Positions 28,731 through 40,033 of a DNA stretch of 64,000 nucleotides are shown one piece after another. The notes beneath the pieces are model-generated. The model saw nothing but the letters and a program-made list of their open reading frames with translations, had not been told where the DNA came from and ran no database searches. A program made the position numbers and the translations under genes. The stretch's first letter is position 1. Each line of letters starts with the position of its first letter. The stretch lies in assembly GCF_012843265.1 (NCBI RefSeq), contig NZ_JABAIT010000001.1, positions 248,001 to 312,000 of the forward strand, written 5' to 3'. This stretch comes from Bacillus sp. DNRA2 (GTDB lineage: Bacteria; Bacillota; Bacilli; Bacillales; Cytobacillaceae).

Positions 28731-29909
28731 ATGAGTTTATTTATGTTTGAAAAGCCGCTTGGAATGAGAGATACGCTACCAGAATTATACGAAACAAAGC
28801 AACGTATTAAGCGGAAACTAGAAGAGGAAATGAAACGTTGGGGTTATCAGTTTATAGAAACACCAACACTTGAGTATTTTGACACAGTCGGATCGGCCTC
28901 GGCTATTCTTGACCAAATGCTATTTAAACTATTGGATCAACAAGGTCATACGCTTGTGCTTCGTCCTGATATGACAACACCAATTGCACGTGTTGCTGTA
29001 TCAAAGCTACTGAAGGATTTACCATTGCGTCTAGCCAGCTCAGCCAATCTATTTCGAGCTCAGCAACGTGAAGGTGGTAGACCAGCAGAATTTGAACAAA
29101 TTGGTGTCGAACTTATCGCTGATAATACCTTAAGTGCAGATGCTGAAGTGATTGCCTTAATGGCCTCTTCCATCAAAGCTGCAGGTTTGGCGGATTTCAA
29201 GATTTCGGTTGGTCATATTGGATTCGTAAAAGAGCTGTTCCTACAAATTTTAGGAACTGAAGAACGGGTAAAAACACTAACGAAATTTTTATATGAGAAA
29301 AACTATGTTGGCTATCGTGAGCATGTCAAAGCTTTACCGCTTTCATCTATCGATAAGCAGCGGTTATATGATTTGCTTCAGCTACGTGGCGGAACTGAAG
29401 TGATTGAAAAAGCCTACGGTTTAATAGAAAACGAGGCTGGGCATGAAGCAATTGAACAGCTTCGTCAATTATGGGAAATTATTTCCGACTATGGCGTAGC
29501 CGAGCACGTAAAGTTTGATTTCACGCTTATTAATCATATGAGCTATTATACTGGAATCTTATTTGAATTATATGCGGGTAAGGTTGGCTTCCCATTAGGT
29601 AGCGGAGGCCGTTACAATCAGTTGCTCGAAAAGTTTGGCAAAGATACCGGTGCGACTGGCTTTGCGGTTCGTGTAGATCGTTTACTTGAGGCGCTTGGGC
29701 AGCTAGAAGAGCCAGACCCAATTATTTGTATCGTTTTTAGTGATGAACGTCGCAAGGAAGCTTTCCAATTAGCAAAACAAAAGCGTGATCTAGGTAAAAA
29801 AATCGTTTTACAAGATATTAGCGGAGTAAAAAATATTGATTCATTAACGAATAAATTCCTAGAGACCATCTTTTTACTCGGAAAACAAGAAAGGGGGTCT
29901 CAAGAATGA
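28731..29909 (+). CDS. hisZ: ATP phosphoribosyltransferase regulatory subunit
   Basis: A 392-residue paralogue of histidyl-tRNA synthetase without synthetase activity; it activates short-form HisG in the first step of histidine synthesis. Class II synthetase motifs remain ([30 protein letters not shown]). First gene of hisZGDBHAFI; it overlaps hisG by 4 bases (ATGA). No T-box or leader peptide is visible upstream, only repeat A. Confidence 0.95.
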   Translation: MSLFMFEKPLGMRDTLPELYETKQRIKRKLEEEMKRWGYQFIETPTLEYFDTVGSASAILDQMLFKLLDQQGHTLVLRPDMTTPIARVAVSKLLKDLPLRLASSANLFRAQQREGGRPAEFEQIGVELIADNTLSADAEVIALMASSIKAAGLADFKISVGHIGFVKELFLQILGTEERVKTLTKFLYEKNYVGYREHVKALPLSSIDKQRLYDLLQLRGGTEVIEKAYGLIENEAGHEAIEQLRQLWEIISDYGVAEHVKFDFTLINHMSYYTGILFELYAGKVGFPLGSGGRYNQLLEKFGKDTGATGFAVRVDRLLEALGQLEEPDPIICIVFSDERRKEAFQLAKQKRDLGKKIVLQDISGVKNIDSLTNKFLETIFLLGKQERGSQE

Positions 29910-30535
29910 CAAAATCGATGTTAACCATTGCGATGCCTAAGGGACGGATTTTTGAAGAAGCATCAGATTTACTTCGTAAAGCAGGCTTTAATCTACCTCC
30001 TGAGTTTGAGGATTCTAGAAAGCTGATTATCGATGTCCCTGAAGAGAATTTTCGATTTATTCTGGCAAAACCAATGGATGTACCAACTTATGTCGAGCAT
30101 GGCGTGGCGGATTTAGGCATAGCTGGCAAGGATGTAATGCTCGAAGAGGACCGAGATGTATATGAATTATTAGATTTGAAGATTAGTAAGTGTTATTTAG
30201 CAGTAGCGGGGTTACCAAATACAACGATGAGCAATGTTGCACCGAAAATTGCCACAAAATATCCGAAGGTTGCTGCTGCATATTTCCGTCAACAGGGTGA
30301 ACAGGTTGAGATTATAAAGTTAAATGGTTCAATCGAATTAGCTCCAATTATTGGTTTAGCAGACCGAATTGTGGACATCGTTTCGACAGGTCGAACATTA
30401 GTCGAAAATGGCTTGGTTGAATATGAACAGATTGTAGGCATCACTTCGAGACTGATTGTAAATCCAGTGAGTTATCAAATTAAAGATCAACGAATTGGTG
30501 AGCTAGTCGAGCGGTTAAGTGAGGTTATTGATTAG
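29906..30535 (+). CDS. hisG: ATP phosphoribosyltransferase, short form
   Basis: A 209-residue catalytic subunit joining ATP and PRPP. The signature [16 protein letters not shown] lies near 151-166, and [11 protein letters not shown] is at the N-terminus. The absence of the C-terminal regulatory domain fits the presence of hisZ. ATG overlaps the hisZ stop by 4 bases, with GAAAGGGGG upstream. Confidence 0.96.
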   Translation: MTKSMLTIAMPKGRIFEEASDLLRKAGFNLPPEFEDSRKLIIDVPEENFRFILAKPMDVPTYVEHGVADLGIAGKDVMLEEDRDVYELLDLKISKCYLAVAGLPNTTMSNVAPKIATKYPKVAAAYFRQQGEQVEIIKLNGSIELAPIIGLADRIVDIVSTGRTLVENGLVEYEQIVGITSRLIVNPVSYQIKDQRIGELVERLSEVID

Positions 30536-30561
30536 TTAATAGGGAGAGGGGTTGATTTTTA

Positions 30562-31830
30562 GTGAAAATTTTACGAGTAAGTGAAGATATTTCCATAAAA
30601 AGATCCGTTGACGCTGGAACGGAAGAACAGCGCAATACAGTTAAAGCGATTATTAACGATGTACGCGTTAATGGTGATTACGCCCTTAAGCAATACACAG
30701 AGAAGTTTGATGGTATCTCTTTAACTAGCATTTTAGTAAGCGAAGCCGAAATTCAAGCAGCTTATCAGCAAATTTCTGAAAGTCAGCTTGCGATTATTAA
30801 GGAAGCAGCAGCGAATATCCGCTCATTTCACGAAAAGCAGCTGCGCCCTTCATGGATGACAACGGAGAAAAACGGAACCATTCTTGGTCAAAAAGTAACA
30901 CCGCTTGATTCGGTTGGCTTATATGTTCCAGGTGGTACAGCAGCCTATCCATCATCAGTGTTAATGAACGTTATTCCAGCACAAACAGCTGGGGTAGAAC
31001 GAATTGTTGTTGTTTCTCCTCCTGGTAAAAATGGTGCGATTCCAGCTGCTGTCTTAGTTGCAGCTCATGTTGCTGGTGCTAAGGAATTTTATAAGGTAGG
31101 CGGCGCTCAGGCAATCGCAGCATTAGCTTATGGAACGGAAACAATTAAGCCGGTCGATAAGATTACTGGACCAGGGAATATTTTTGTAGCATTAGCAAAG
31201 CGCGAAGTATTTGGTGATGTTGATATTGATATGATTGCCGGTCCAAGTGAAATTGCTGTTTTGGCTGATGATACAGCACGTGCCCATGAAGTTGCTGCTG
31301 ACCTACTTTCACAAGCGGAACACGACATGCGTGCTTGCAGTGTGCTCGTTACACCATCCATGGAGCTTGCTGAGGCAGTTTCGAAAGAAGTAGAAGCACA
31401 GCTGGCTGACCTGCCACGTCGCGAAATCGCTCAAGCGTCGATTGATCATTACGGAACAATTTATGTAACTGAAACGATGGAAGAAGCAGTGGCGACTATT
31501 AACAGGCTAGCACCGGAACACTTAGAGGTTGTATGCGAAAATGCGATGGAATTACTTGGTCAAATTCGTCATGCCGGGGCAATTTTTATCGGACGTTATA
31601 GTTCAGAGCCAGTTGGTGACTATTTTGCCGGACCAAACCACGTTCTGCCAACGAACGGGACAGCTCGTTTTTCGAGCCCATTAAATGTCGAAGATTTCCA
31701 AAAGAAATCTAGTGTGATTGTATACAGTGAAGCGGCTTTCAACGAAAACGCAGCAAAAATTGCCGAGTTTGCCAGAATCGAAGGCCTAGAAGCCCACGCC
31801 AGAGCCATCGAAGCGCGGTTTAAAAAATAA
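30562..31830 (+). CDS. hisD: Histidinol dehydrogenase
   Basis: A 422-residue zinc enzyme oxidising L-histidinol to histidine with NAD. The signature region [11 protein letters not shown]...[11 protein letters not shown] (about 225-255) is present, with conserved HLE (APEHLEVV) and the [12 protein letters not shown] motifs. GTG start at 30562 after GGGAGAGG. A repeat element separates it from hisB. Confidence 0.97.
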   Translation: MKILRVSEDISIKRSVDAGTEEQRNTVKAIINDVRVNGDYALKQYTEKFDGISLTSILVSEAEIQAAYQQISESQLAIIKEAAANIRSFHEKQLRPSWMTTEKNGTILGQKVTPLDSVGLYVPGGTAAYPSSVLMNVIPAQTAGVERIVVVSPPGKNGAIPAAVLVAAHVAGAKEFYKVGGAQAIAALAYGTETIKPVDKITGPGNIFVALAKREVFGDVDIDMIAGPSEIAVLADDTARAHEVAADLLSQAEHDMRACSVLVTPSMELAEAVSKEVEAQLADLPRREIAQASIDHYGTIYVTETMEEAVATINRLAPEHLEVVCENAMELLGQIRHAGAIFIGRYSSEPVGDYFAGPNHVLPTNGTARFSSPLNVEDFQKKSSVIVYSEAAFNENAAKIAEFARIEGLEAHARAIEARFKK

Positions 31831-31848
31831 GGAAATTTTTGTTTTCGA

Positions 31849-31976
31849 GTTAATTGGAGCGGAAGGTGCGAGACTCCTGCGGGAGCAGCGGGACAGGTGA
31901 GACCCCGCAGGTGCAAAGCACCGAGGAGGCTCACCGCACGCCCCGCGGAAAGCGAGCACCTGAAGCGGAAATTAAC
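31849..31976 (+). repeat. Long MITE-like element, copy B, inside the his operon
   Basis: A 128-bp element, ends GTTAATT...AATTAAC, with the same interior motifs as copy A (GACTCCTGCGGGAG, GAGACCCCGCAGG, GAGGAGGCTC). It lies between the hisD stop and the hisB start, so it is transcribed as part of the operon mRNA and would form a strong structure there. The open frame running through it into hisB is an artefact. Confidence 0.85.
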
Positions 31977-32018
31977 TTAGCGATTAACAATAATAATTAC
32001 CATATTGGAGGGTCAATA

Positions 32019-32609
32019 ATGGAAAGAACGGCAGGAGTTGTTCGCAAAACAAATGAAACAGATATTAAATTGCAATTTGCAATTGATGGTGAAGGGCAAT
32101 CAAACATTGAAACGAGCGTACCGTTTCTTAACCATATGCTTGACCTTTTCACAAAGCACGGAAACTTTGACTTAACCATCGATGCTAAAGGCGATATCGA
32201 AATCGATGATCATCATACATCAGAAGATGTCGGGATTTGCCTAGGACAAGCACTCCGCGAAGCATTAGGAGATAAACGGGGCATCAAGCGTTACGGGAAT
32301 GCTTTTGTTCCAATGGATGAAGCACTTGCACAAGTCGTAATCGACCTAAGCAATCGTCCGCATCTAGAAATGCGCGCTGAGTTCCCTAGTCAAAAGGTTG
32401 GTACCTTTGATACCGAATTAGTCCATGAATTCCTTTGGAAACTTGCACTTGAAGCTCGAATGAATCTTCATATTATTGTTCATTATGGTCACAATACTCA
32501 TCATATTATCGAAGCGATTTTTAAAGCGCTTGGACGTGCTTTAGATGAGGCGGCATCCATTGATCCGAAACGGATTGGTGTCCTCCCATCGACGAAAGGA
32601 ATGTTGTAG
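32019..32609 (+). CDS. hisB: Imidazoleglycerol-phosphate dehydratase
   Basis: A 196-residue dehydratase of histidine synthesis. Mn-binding motifs are DHHTSEDVG and HNTHHIIEA, with FLNHMLDLF and ALDEAAS. The ATG of MERTAGVVRK is chosen because it has GGAGG 8 bases upstream and gives the family length; the frame open upstream runs through repeat B. hisH starts immediately after its stop. Confidence 0.96.
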   Translation: MERTAGVVRKTNETDIKLQFAIDGEGQSNIETSVPFLNHMLDLFTKHGNFDLTIDAKGDIEIDDHHTSEDVGICLGQALREALGDKRGIKRYGNAFVPMDEALAQVVIDLSNRPHLEMRAEFPSQKVGTFDTELVHEFLWKLALEARMNLHIIVHYGHNTHHIIEAIFKALGRALDEAASIDPKRIGVLPSTKGML

Positions 32610-33245
32610 ATGATTGGGATTATTGATTATGGAATGGGCAATCTGTTCAGTGTTTCAAAGGCACTTGAACGCCTAAACGTTCCTTATTTTATCTCGGAAA
32701 ATAAAGAAGAATTAATGGCAGCTGATGGGCTTTTGTTACCGGGAGTTGGTGCATTTCGAGATGCGATGGAACGCTTAAATGAAACAGGACTCTCAGAAAT
32801 GATTCATAGCTATGTCAACAGTGGTAAACCTTTACTAGGGATTTGCCTTGGTATGCAGCTGTTATTCGATGAAAGTGAAGAAAATGGTTTAACAAAAGGG
32901 CTTGGAATTTTACCAGGTCGGGTTATTCGATTTGCTGGTCATACAAAAGATGGCGAGGCATACAAGGTGCCGCATATGGGTTGGAATAAGCTGACTTATT
33001 TGCATTCTGCTCCGATTTTAAAAGATCTTGCTCAAGATCATGTTTATTTTGTTCATTCCTATTATGTTGTAACTGAAAATAAAGATGTCGTCATTGCTGA
33101 GGCTGAGTACGATGTGAAAGTTCCGGCAGTTGTTGGTCGTGCCAATGTTTATGGAATGCAGTTCCATCCAGAAAAGAGCAGCAAGCTGGGTATGGAGCTG
33201 TTACGGAACTTTACCGAGTTGGTCTTTGAAAGGAGTCAGGTGTAA
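32610..33245 (+). CDS. hisH: Imidazole glycerol phosphate synthase, glutaminase subunit
   Basis: A 211-residue class I glutamine amidotransferase that feeds ammonia to HisF. The nucleophile Cys is in GICLGMQLL near 83; His and Glu are in QFHPEKS near 192. Its ATG follows the hisB stop without a gap, and its stop overlaps hisA by one base. Confidence 0.96.
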   Translation: MIGIIDYGMGNLFSVSKALERLNVPYFISENKEELMAADGLLLPGVGAFRDAMERLNETGLSEMIHSYVNSGKPLLGICLGMQLLFDESEENGLTKGLGILPGRVIRFAGHTKDGEAYKVPHMGWNKLTYLHSAPILKDLAQDHVYFVHSYYVVTENKDVVIAEAEYDVKVPAVVGRANVYGMQFHPEKSSKLGMELLRNFTELVFERSQV

Positions 33246-33976
33246 TGAGCTTTACAATTTATCCAGCAATAGATATGAGAGGCGGCAAATGCGTTCGTCT
33301 TCTCCAAGGTGATTATGGAAAAGAAACAGTGTACGGAGATTCACCTTTTGCGATGGCTCAGCAATTTGCCGAAGCAGGTGCAGCTTGGATTCATATGGTT
33401 GACCTTGATGGTGCCAAGGATGGTAAGCGCGTTAATGATACATTTGTGATTGAAGCCGCGCAAAAATTAGCGGCAAAGGTCCAAATCGGCGGCGGAATTC
33501 GTACGGAGGCAGATATTGCGCATTACTTGGAGCGCGGCGTTGAGCGAGTGATTATTGGGAGCATTGCTGTATCCAATCCTGATTTTGCCATCGAGATGAT
33601 TCGCAAATACGGTCGTCATATTGCCGTAGGTATTGATGCAAAAAACGGTTATGTGGCGACACATGGCTGGTTGAATACTTCAGAAATGAAGGCTGTCGAA
33701 CTTGGAAAACGGTTTGCGGATGCCGGAGCTGAGACGTTTATTTTCACAGACATTGCGACAGACGGCATGCTATCAGGGCCAAACGTTGAAGCGGTTGTGC
33801 AAATGGCAATTGAAACTGGAAAAAGTGTCATTGCTTCAGGCGGAGTCAGTTCTTTGGCTGATTTAACGGTGTTAAAAGCGGAGTCAACTAAAGGAGTGTC
33901 TGGTGCGATTGTTGGTAAGGCGATTTACGAAGGCCGATTTACAGTTCGAGAGGCGTTGGAAGAGGTGAAAGCCTAA
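33245..33976 (+). CDS. hisA: ProFAR isomerase
   Basis: A 243-residue (beta/alpha)8 barrel isomerase. It has the N-terminal [12 protein letters not shown] with catalytic Asp, VQIGGGIRT, and the second catalytic Asp in [14 protein letters not shown]-type overlaps on both sides indicate translational coupling. Confidence 0.96.
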   Translation: MSFTIYPAIDMRGGKCVRLLQGDYGKETVYGDSPFAMAQQFAEAGAAWIHMVDLDGAKDGKRVNDTFVIEAAQKLAAKVQIGGGIRTEADIAHYLERGVERVIIGSIAVSNPDFAIEMIRKYGRHIAVGIDAKNGYVATHGWLNTSEMKAVELGKRFADAGAETFIFTDIATDGMLSGPNVEAVVQMAIETGKSVIASGGVSSLADLTVLKAESTKGVSGAIVGKAIYEGRFTVREALEEVKA

Positions 33977-34734
33977 TGCTTACAAAGCGAATCATTCCAT
34001 GTCTTGATGTAAAAGAAGGACGAGTGGTGAAAGGAATTCAATTTGTTCAGCTTCGTGATGCAGGCGATCCGGTCGAACTAGCTCGATTTTATGATGAGCA
34101 AGGCGCTGATGAATTAGTTTTTCTAGATATTTCAGCATCTCATGAAGGTCGTAAAACGATGACTGAAGTGGTTAAAGCAGTGGCATCTGAACTAGCGATA
34201 CCGTTTACTGTTGGTGGTGGAATCAATTCATTAGAGGATATGAAGCGCATTTTACGAGCTGGTGCTGATAAGGTATCATTAAATACAGCAGCACTATTAA
34301 ATCCAGATTTAATCAATGAAGGCGCAAGTTTCTTCGGCTCCCAATGTATCGTTGTGGCAATTGATGCCAAATATGATAATGAGCTTGGCTCATGGCGCGT
34401 GTTTACTCATGGTGGACGCAATGCGACCGAGTGGGAAGTGATTGCTTGGGCGAAGGAAGCAGTCAGTCGAGGTGCTGGTGAAATTTTGCTAACGAGCATG
34501 GATTGCGATGGTGAAAAGGCTGGCTTTGATCTTGCTTTAACGAAAGCAGTCAGTGAAGCTGTTCATGTACCAGTTATTGCCTCTGGCGGAGCAGGTAACG
34601 CAGAGCACTTTGAAGCAGCGTTTAAACAAGGAAAGGCGGATGCGGCATTAGCAGCGTCAATTTTCCATTATAAAGAAACCTCCGTCGCTGAGGTTAAAGG
34701 CTTTTTAAGAGAAAGAGGAGTGGTTGTGCGATGA
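33976..34734 (+). CDS. hisF: Imidazole glycerol phosphate synthase, cyclase subunit
   Basis: A 252-residue barrel subunit paired with HisH. Catalytic Asp are in [13 protein letters not shown] and [14 protein letters not shown]; phosphate motifs are TVGGGI and ASGGAG. It overlaps hisI by 4 bases. Confidence 0.97.
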   Translation: MLTKRIIPCLDVKEGRVVKGIQFVQLRDAGDPVELARFYDEQGADELVFLDISASHEGRKTMTEVVKAVASELAIPFTVGGGINSLEDMKRILRAGADKVSLNTAALLNPDLINEGASFFGSQCIVVAIDAKYDNELGSWRVFTHGGRNATEWEVIAWAKEAVSRGAGEILLTSMDCDGEKAGFDLALTKAVSEAVHVPVIASGGAGNAEHFEAAFKQGKADAALAASIFHYKETSVAEVKGFLRERGVVVR

Positions 34735-35360
34735 ATATTGAAAACATTAAGTTTGATGAGAAGGGGTTAGTTGCCGCCATCGTTCAAGATATCGCGACAA
34801 AGGAAGTCCTCACACTTGCTTATATGAACAAAGAATCTTTAGAAAAATCATTAGAAACTGGTGAAACATGGTTTTACAGCCGTTCACGCCAGGAGCTTTG
34901 GCACAAAGGTGAAACAAGCGGAAATACTCAGAAAATCCATGAAATCAAGTATGATTGCGACAAGGATGCCTTATTAGTGCTTGTTGAGCCGGCAGGTCCA
35001 GCGTGCCACAATGGTACTGATAGCTGTTTTGTGGAAAGTCTTTATGCTAGCGAAGCTGAAGTAGGACCCTTTTTATCCGATTACCAAATCTTAATGACGC
35101 TTGAAAAAGTTATTAAAGATCGTGAAGTAAACCGTCCAGAGGGTGCCTACACTACATATTTGTTTGAAAAAGGCGTTGATAAAATTCTGAAAAAGGTCGG
35201 TGAGGAAGCAGCTGAAGTTATCATCGCTGCCAAAAACCGTAGCCATGAGGAATTAAAGTGGGAAGCATCCGATTTACTCTATCACTTGCTTGTATTATTG
35301 CGTGAACAAGACTTGCCATTTGTGGAAATTTTAAAGGTATTAGATACACGCCATAAATAA
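34731..35360 (+). CDS. hisI: Phosphoribosyl-AMP cyclohydrolase / phosphoribosyl-ATP pyrophosphatase
   Basis: A 209-residue HisIE fusion catalysing steps 2 and 3 of histidine synthesis. The HisI half (1-105) has the zinc/Mg motifs [12 protein letters not shown] and [12 protein letters not shown]. The HisE half (110-209) has [15 protein letters not shown] and the helical [12 protein letters not shown]. Last gene of the operon; a strong terminator follows. Confidence 0.96.
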   Translation: MNIENIKFDEKGLVAAIVQDIATKEVLTLAYMNKESLEKSLETGETWFYSRSRQELWHKGETSGNTQKIHEIKYDCDKDALLVLVEPAGPACHNGTDSCFVESLYASEAEVGPFLSDYQILMTLEKVIKDREVNRPEGAYTTYLFEKGVDKILKKVGEEAAEVIIAAKNRSHEELKWEASDLLYHLLVLLREQDLPFVEILKVLDTRHK

Positions 35361-35377
35361 TAGGTTTGTATGAAATG

Positions 35378-35412
35378 AGGCCGGCAGTTCCAAACTGCCG
35401 GCCTAAAATTTT
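35378..35412 (+). terminator. his operon terminator
   Basis: AGGCCGGCAGTT-CCA-AACTGCCGGCCT, then AAAATTTTG; a very stable 12-bp stem. Confidence 0.85.
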
Positions 35413-35518
35413 GTTAAAATTTACATGTCGATTTCTTTATTCAGGCTTCCACTTCTCTAGTACCGTTTACCTATGATATACTACATTAGTTGAAAATCAA
35501 TATTTACAGGAGGCTTTC

Positions 35519-37021
35519 ATGAGTAAAGACTCTAAAGCAACTAAACAAAAAGCAAAAATACTCTCATTTGTCCCAACGGCTGAGTATTATTTTACAAAAG
35601 GCGTTAAAGCATACAATCGTCGGGATTTCCATAAGGCAAAAAAATACTTCCTCCGTGCGCTGCAGCTAGAACCAGGTGAGCCGATGATTACCTGCCAACT
35701 AGCTGTTTTATATACCGAAATGGGTGAATACCAGCAATCCAATCGTCTTCTTCACGCTATTCTTGACGAATTAGACGAGGAGCTATTCGAGTGCCATTAT
35801 TTCTTAGCAAATAATTATGCCCATTTAGGCTTATTTAAGGATGCGCATCATCATGCCAAAATGTATTTGGAGCTTGAGCCAAACGGCGAGTTCGCTGAGG
35901 ATACCGAGGATTTACTTCAACTGCTCACTCTAGAGGCGGATGAAGTTGAAGATGATGATTTTTATGAGCATGATGACTTGATTGTACAGCAGGAGCATGC
36001 ACGTAGCTTATTGGAGTCCGGACATTTTCCAAAGGCGATTGAGGTGCTAAATTCTATCATTGAAAATTACCCCGAGTATTGGTCGGCTTATAACAACCTC
36101 GCACTCGCTTATTTTTACCTTGGTGAACCGACAAAAGCATTTGACATCCTCAATGATGTTCAAGAAAAGAATCCAGGTAATTTGCACGCAATGTGTAATC
36201 GCCTTGTATTTGCTTACTATCAAAAGGACAGCGATGAAGTAAATAGGCTGAAGGCTGTTTTGGGGAAAATCAAGCCATTATCGATTGATCATCAGTATAA
36301 ATTAGGTACAACATTTGCGCTTGTTAAAGAATATGATATTGCCTATACATGGCTTAGAAAGCTTCAAAAGCAGGGCTATGATGGGGAAGGGGCATATTAC
36401 TATTGGCTCGCATATGCTGCCTATTTTACCGGACATGAGCAGAGCGCCCAACAGGTTTGGAAAAAGGTGCTTGAGTTAAATCCGGAAAAAGAGGGCTTTG
36501 AACCTTGGAGCGAAGATAAAGAGAAGTATACTGGTTTTGAGGAGCATATTCCGTCCATTATGAAAAAATTGGATAGTGATTATGTCGAGGAAAGGCTGTT
36601 TGCTATATTCCTAATTTCCGTATCGCAGCAGAAGGAAACAATCCTCACGTCCCTGCTACAAAAAAACAATAAAAAATTCTCAAGCTTAGAACGTGACTAT
36701 TTAGCATTTATTAAAGATCCACTAGAAGATGAGGATATTTTTCCTGCTCACGAAACAGCTGAATTGTTGTATAAATATCATCAGCCAATTGGCTCAGTGG
36801 AATCTGGCTTGTATTTATTGTGGTTTACGATTTATTTGAAAATGATAACAGATAAAGGTTTTCTTTTAAAAAATCAATATGCCTGGGCAGCAGCAGTGGA
36901 GTATTTTTGGTATCAGCTTCGTGAAGAAAAAATTACCCAAGCTGCATTGGCTGACAAATACCAACTCTCCACCTCAACTATACAAAAGTATGTAAAAGCA
37001 GTGAAAAAAATACTGGATTGA
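35519..37021 (+). CDS. yvcD: TPR protein with C-terminal helix-turn-helix
   Basis: A 500-residue cytoplasmic protein. Tetratricopeptide repeats fill roughly 20-130 and 155-330 (e.g. AYNRRDFHKAKKYFLRALQL, YNNLALAYFYLGEPTKAF). An acidic linker with DEVEDDDFYEHDD lies near 140-150. The C-terminus (about 475-500, LADKYQLSTSTIQKYVKAV) resembles a helix-turn-helix. Placed like yvcD of B. subtilis, between his and trxB. Function unknown; AGGAGG precedes the ATG. Confidence 0.85.
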   Translation: MSKDSKATKQKAKILSFVPTAEYYFTKGVKAYNRRDFHKAKKYFLRALQLEPGEPMITCQLAVLYTEMGEYQQSNRLLHAILDELDEELFECHYFLANNYAHLGLFKDAHHHAKMYLELEPNGEFAEDTEDLLQLLTLEADEVEDDDFYEHDDLIVQQEHARSLLESGHFPKAIEVLNSIIENYPEYWSAYNNLALAYFYLGEPTKAFDILNDVQEKNPGNLHAMCNRLVFAYYQKDSDEVNRLKAVLGKIKPLSIDHQYKLGTTFALVKEYDIAYTWLRKLQKQGYDGEGAYYYWLAYAAYFTGHEQSAQQVWKKVLELNPEKEGFEPWSEDKEKYTGFEEHIPSIMKKLDSDYVEERLFAIFLISVSQQKETILTSLLQKNNKKFSSLERDYLAFIKDPLEDEDIFPAHETAELLYKYHQPIGSVESGLYLLWFTIYLKMITDKGFLLKNQYAWAAAVEYFWYQLREEKITQAALADKYQLSTSTIQKYVKAVKKILD

Positions 37022-37121
37022 GCAGATTTTTGGACTATCTGAGGATGTTTTTATAGGATTAGGGTAGATACTAATTAAGGATAGACTCTCTTGGATAGTG
37101 TATTTTAAGGAGGAGAACTAA

Positions 37122-38075
<954 letters not shown>

Positions 38076-38087
38076 TTTTGACGACTC

Positions 38088-38121
38088 AAACCACGCTGAT
38101 GTGAATCCAGCGTGGTTTTTT
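38088..38121 (+). terminator. trxB terminator
   Basis: AAACCACGCTG pairs with CAGCGTGGTTT, followed by TTTTC. Confidence 0.85.
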
Positions 38122-38179
38122 CATGAGTACCCGGGATGAGACGGGTTTGGTTTGGATTTGTCGAATTTAGTCGAAAAGC

Positions 38180-38305
38180 GGATAAATGGGCAAATTCGTC
38201 GGATAAACGCCAAGAAACGGTGGATAAATAGCCGAATTCCTCGGATAAAAGCTAAGAAACGGCGGATAAATTGCCAATTTTGGCGGTTAAACTTTTAGCA
38301 CTCCA
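38180..38305 (+). repeat. Tandem array, 21-bp period, GGATAAA units
   Basis: GGATAAA starts at 38180, 38201, 38222, 38243 and 38264, and a variant GGTTAAA at 38285, all exactly 21 bp apart. Intervening bases alternate between AATTCG/AATTCC and AAGAAACGG types. Non-coding; it follows the trxB terminator. Confidence 0.9.
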
Positions 38306-38448
38306 ATCATATCTTGCAAAAAAACTAGACAAATCAAAGTGATGATCTGTTTATTAACTTTTATTTAATTCAACTGTAACAACTTTGAAATAAAATTAAA
38401 GTACAATAAACAGTAAGTAATTGACCCCCTTTTATTATTAATAAACTT

Positions 38449-38479
38449 TCGGCACAGGGAAACCTGTGCCAATTTTTTT
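38449..38479 (+). terminator. Orphan terminator (possible end of a small RNA)
   Basis: GGCACAGG-GAAA-CCTGTGCC, then AATTTTTTTA. It lies 330 bases after the trxB terminator and 200 bases before yvcI, with no ORF in front. A TACAAT at 38402-38407 could be a -10, but its -35 is poor. Confidence 0.6.
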
Positions 38480-38551
38480 AACCATTTAATCTTATAGAGA
38501 GAGCTCAACTTGTGATGTAGTAATTAAGAACAATTCCTCAGTGTCCCATCA

Positions 38552-38580
38552 TTGTTAGAGAATCCTAATAATAGTATAAT
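38552..38580 (+). promoter_or_regulatory. SigA promoter of the yvcI-rapZ-yvcK-whiA-crh operon
   Basis: TTGTTA (38552-38557), 17-bp spacer, TATAAT (38575-38580), 80 bases before the yvcI start. Confidence 0.7.
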
Positions 38581-38659
38581 AAAATGAATCAAGATATAAT
38601 AAACCATGTATGTCTAGCTTTTTAGAACGGACAAAGTGTGTAAGATAGAGGTGTCATTT

Positions 38660-39118
38660 ATGCAAAGGGTCACAAATTGCGTTTTAATGAAGGAAAATAA
38701 AGTCCTATTATTGCAAAAACCACGCCGTGGATGGTGGGTTGCCCCAGGTGGAAAAATGGAGCCGGGTGAATCGGTAAAGGACTCTTGCATACGTGAATAT
38801 CGTGAAGAAACTGGCATATATCTTAAAAACCCAAAGATAAAAGGGATATTCACGTTTATCATGGTAGATGGTGACAAGGTTATCTCAGAATGGATGATGT
38901 TTACTTTCATTGCTACTGATGCAGAAGGACCAACACTCCATGAATCAGATGAGGGGAAAATTGCTTGGCATGGGCTTGACCAAATTAGCAGCTTGCCAAT
39001 GGCTGAAGGCGATCACCATATCATCGAATATATGATTCACGGAAAAGGAATCATATATGGAACATTTACATATACGCCGGATTTTAACTTATTGGCCTAT
39101 CGGCTAGATCCGAGCTAA
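38660..39118 (+). CDS. yvcI: Nudix hydrolase YvcI
   Basis: A 152-residue Nudix hydrolase. The Nudix box runs from GGKMEPGES to REYREETGI (about 33-55) with all consensus Glu residues. The start is placed at MQRVTNCVL (38660), which matches the family N-terminus and has AGAGGTG upstream. First gene of an operon with rapZ 15 bases downstream. The B. subtilis homologue is an RNA pyrophosphohydrolase/8-oxo-dGTPase-like enzyme; the substrate here is not certain. Confidence 0.9.
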   Translation: MQRVTNCVLMKENKVLLLQKPRRGWWVAPGGKMEPGESVKDSCIREYREETGIYLKNPKIKGIFTFIMVDGDKVISEWMMFTFIATDAEGPTLHESDEGKIAWHGLDQISSLPMAEGDHHIIEYMIHGKGIIYGTFTYTPDFNLLAYRLDPS

Positions 39119-39133
39119 ATCAGTTATGGAGGG

Positions 39134-40033
39134 ATGAAGATGAGTACTGGTTCGACTAACGAAACCCAGATGGTCATCATTACTGGTATGTCAGGTGCAG
39201 GAAAGACGGTTGCTATCCAGAGCTTTGAAGACCTTGGCTTTTTCTGTGTTGATAATTTACCGCCTACATTATTACCTAAATTCCTCGAACTGATGAAGGA
39301 ATCAGGAAATAAAATGAATAAAGTCGCACTTGTTATGGACTTAAGAGGAAGAGAATTCTTTGACTCGCTTTTTAAAGCATTGGATGACCTTAGTGAAACA
39401 GATTGGATGACTCCACAAATCCTATACCTAGATGCAGATGATGCAACCTTAGTACGACGTTACAAGGAAACAAGGCGTTTTCATCCTCTGGCTCAGTCAG
39501 GTCTGCCATTGGAAGGTATAAAGCTTGAAAGGGAATTGCTTGAGGAATTAAAAGGCAGAGCTCAAATTGTTTATAATACCTCACAAATGAAGCCTAAGGA
39601 CTTGCGTGAAAAAATCTCAACAGAATTCTCCGTTAACAAACAGACGATATTCACAGTGAACGTGATGTCATTTGGATTTAAACATGGAATTCCGATTGAT
39701 GCTGATTTAGTATTTGATGTTCGTTTTTTACCTAATCCGCACTATATTGAATCGATGCGTCCTAAAACAGGACTTGATGAAGACGTATCGGGTTACGTAT
39801 TAAAATGGAATGAAACGCACAAGTTTTTAGAAAAGGTGACCGAGCTTCTCGCATTTATGTTGCCACATTATAAAAGGGAAGGTAAGGCTCAGTTAGTTAT
39901 TGCGATTGGATGTACTGGCGGACAACATCGTTCTGTTACATTAGCGGAATACATTGGCCATTTCTTTGAAAAGGATTATCAGACCAGGATCAGTCACCGT
40001 GACATTGATAAAAGGAAGGAAAAATTGACATGA
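39134..40033 (+). CDS. rapZ: RapZ-family nucleotide-binding protein (YvcJ)
   Basis: A 299-residue protein with Walker A GMSGAGKT (about 18-25) and the RapZ C-terminal domain, including [10 protein letters not shown] and [10 protein letters not shown]. In B. subtilis YvcJ binds and hydrolyses GTP and affects competence; in enterobacteria RapZ is an sRNA adaptor. Overlaps yvcK by 4 bases (ATGA). Confidence 0.94.
   Translation: MKMSTGSTNETQMVIITGMSGAGKTVAIQSFEDLGFFCVDNLPPTLLPKFLELMKESGNKMNKVALVMDLRGREFFDSLFKALDDLSETDWMTPQILYLDADDATLVRRYKETRRFHPLAQSGLPLEGIKLERELLEELKGRAQIVYNTSQMKPKDLREKISTEFSVNKQTIFTVNVMSFGFKHGIPIDADLVFDVRFLPNPHYIESMRPKTGLDEDVSGYVLKWNETHKFLEKVTELLAFMLPHYKREGKAQLVIAIGCTGGQHRSVTLAEYIGHFFEKDYQTRISHRDIDKRKEKLT

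Noticed and set aside
31854-32018. 55-residue N-terminal extension of hisB
   Set aside because: The frame runs through repeat copy B. A good ribosome site and the family start are at 32019.
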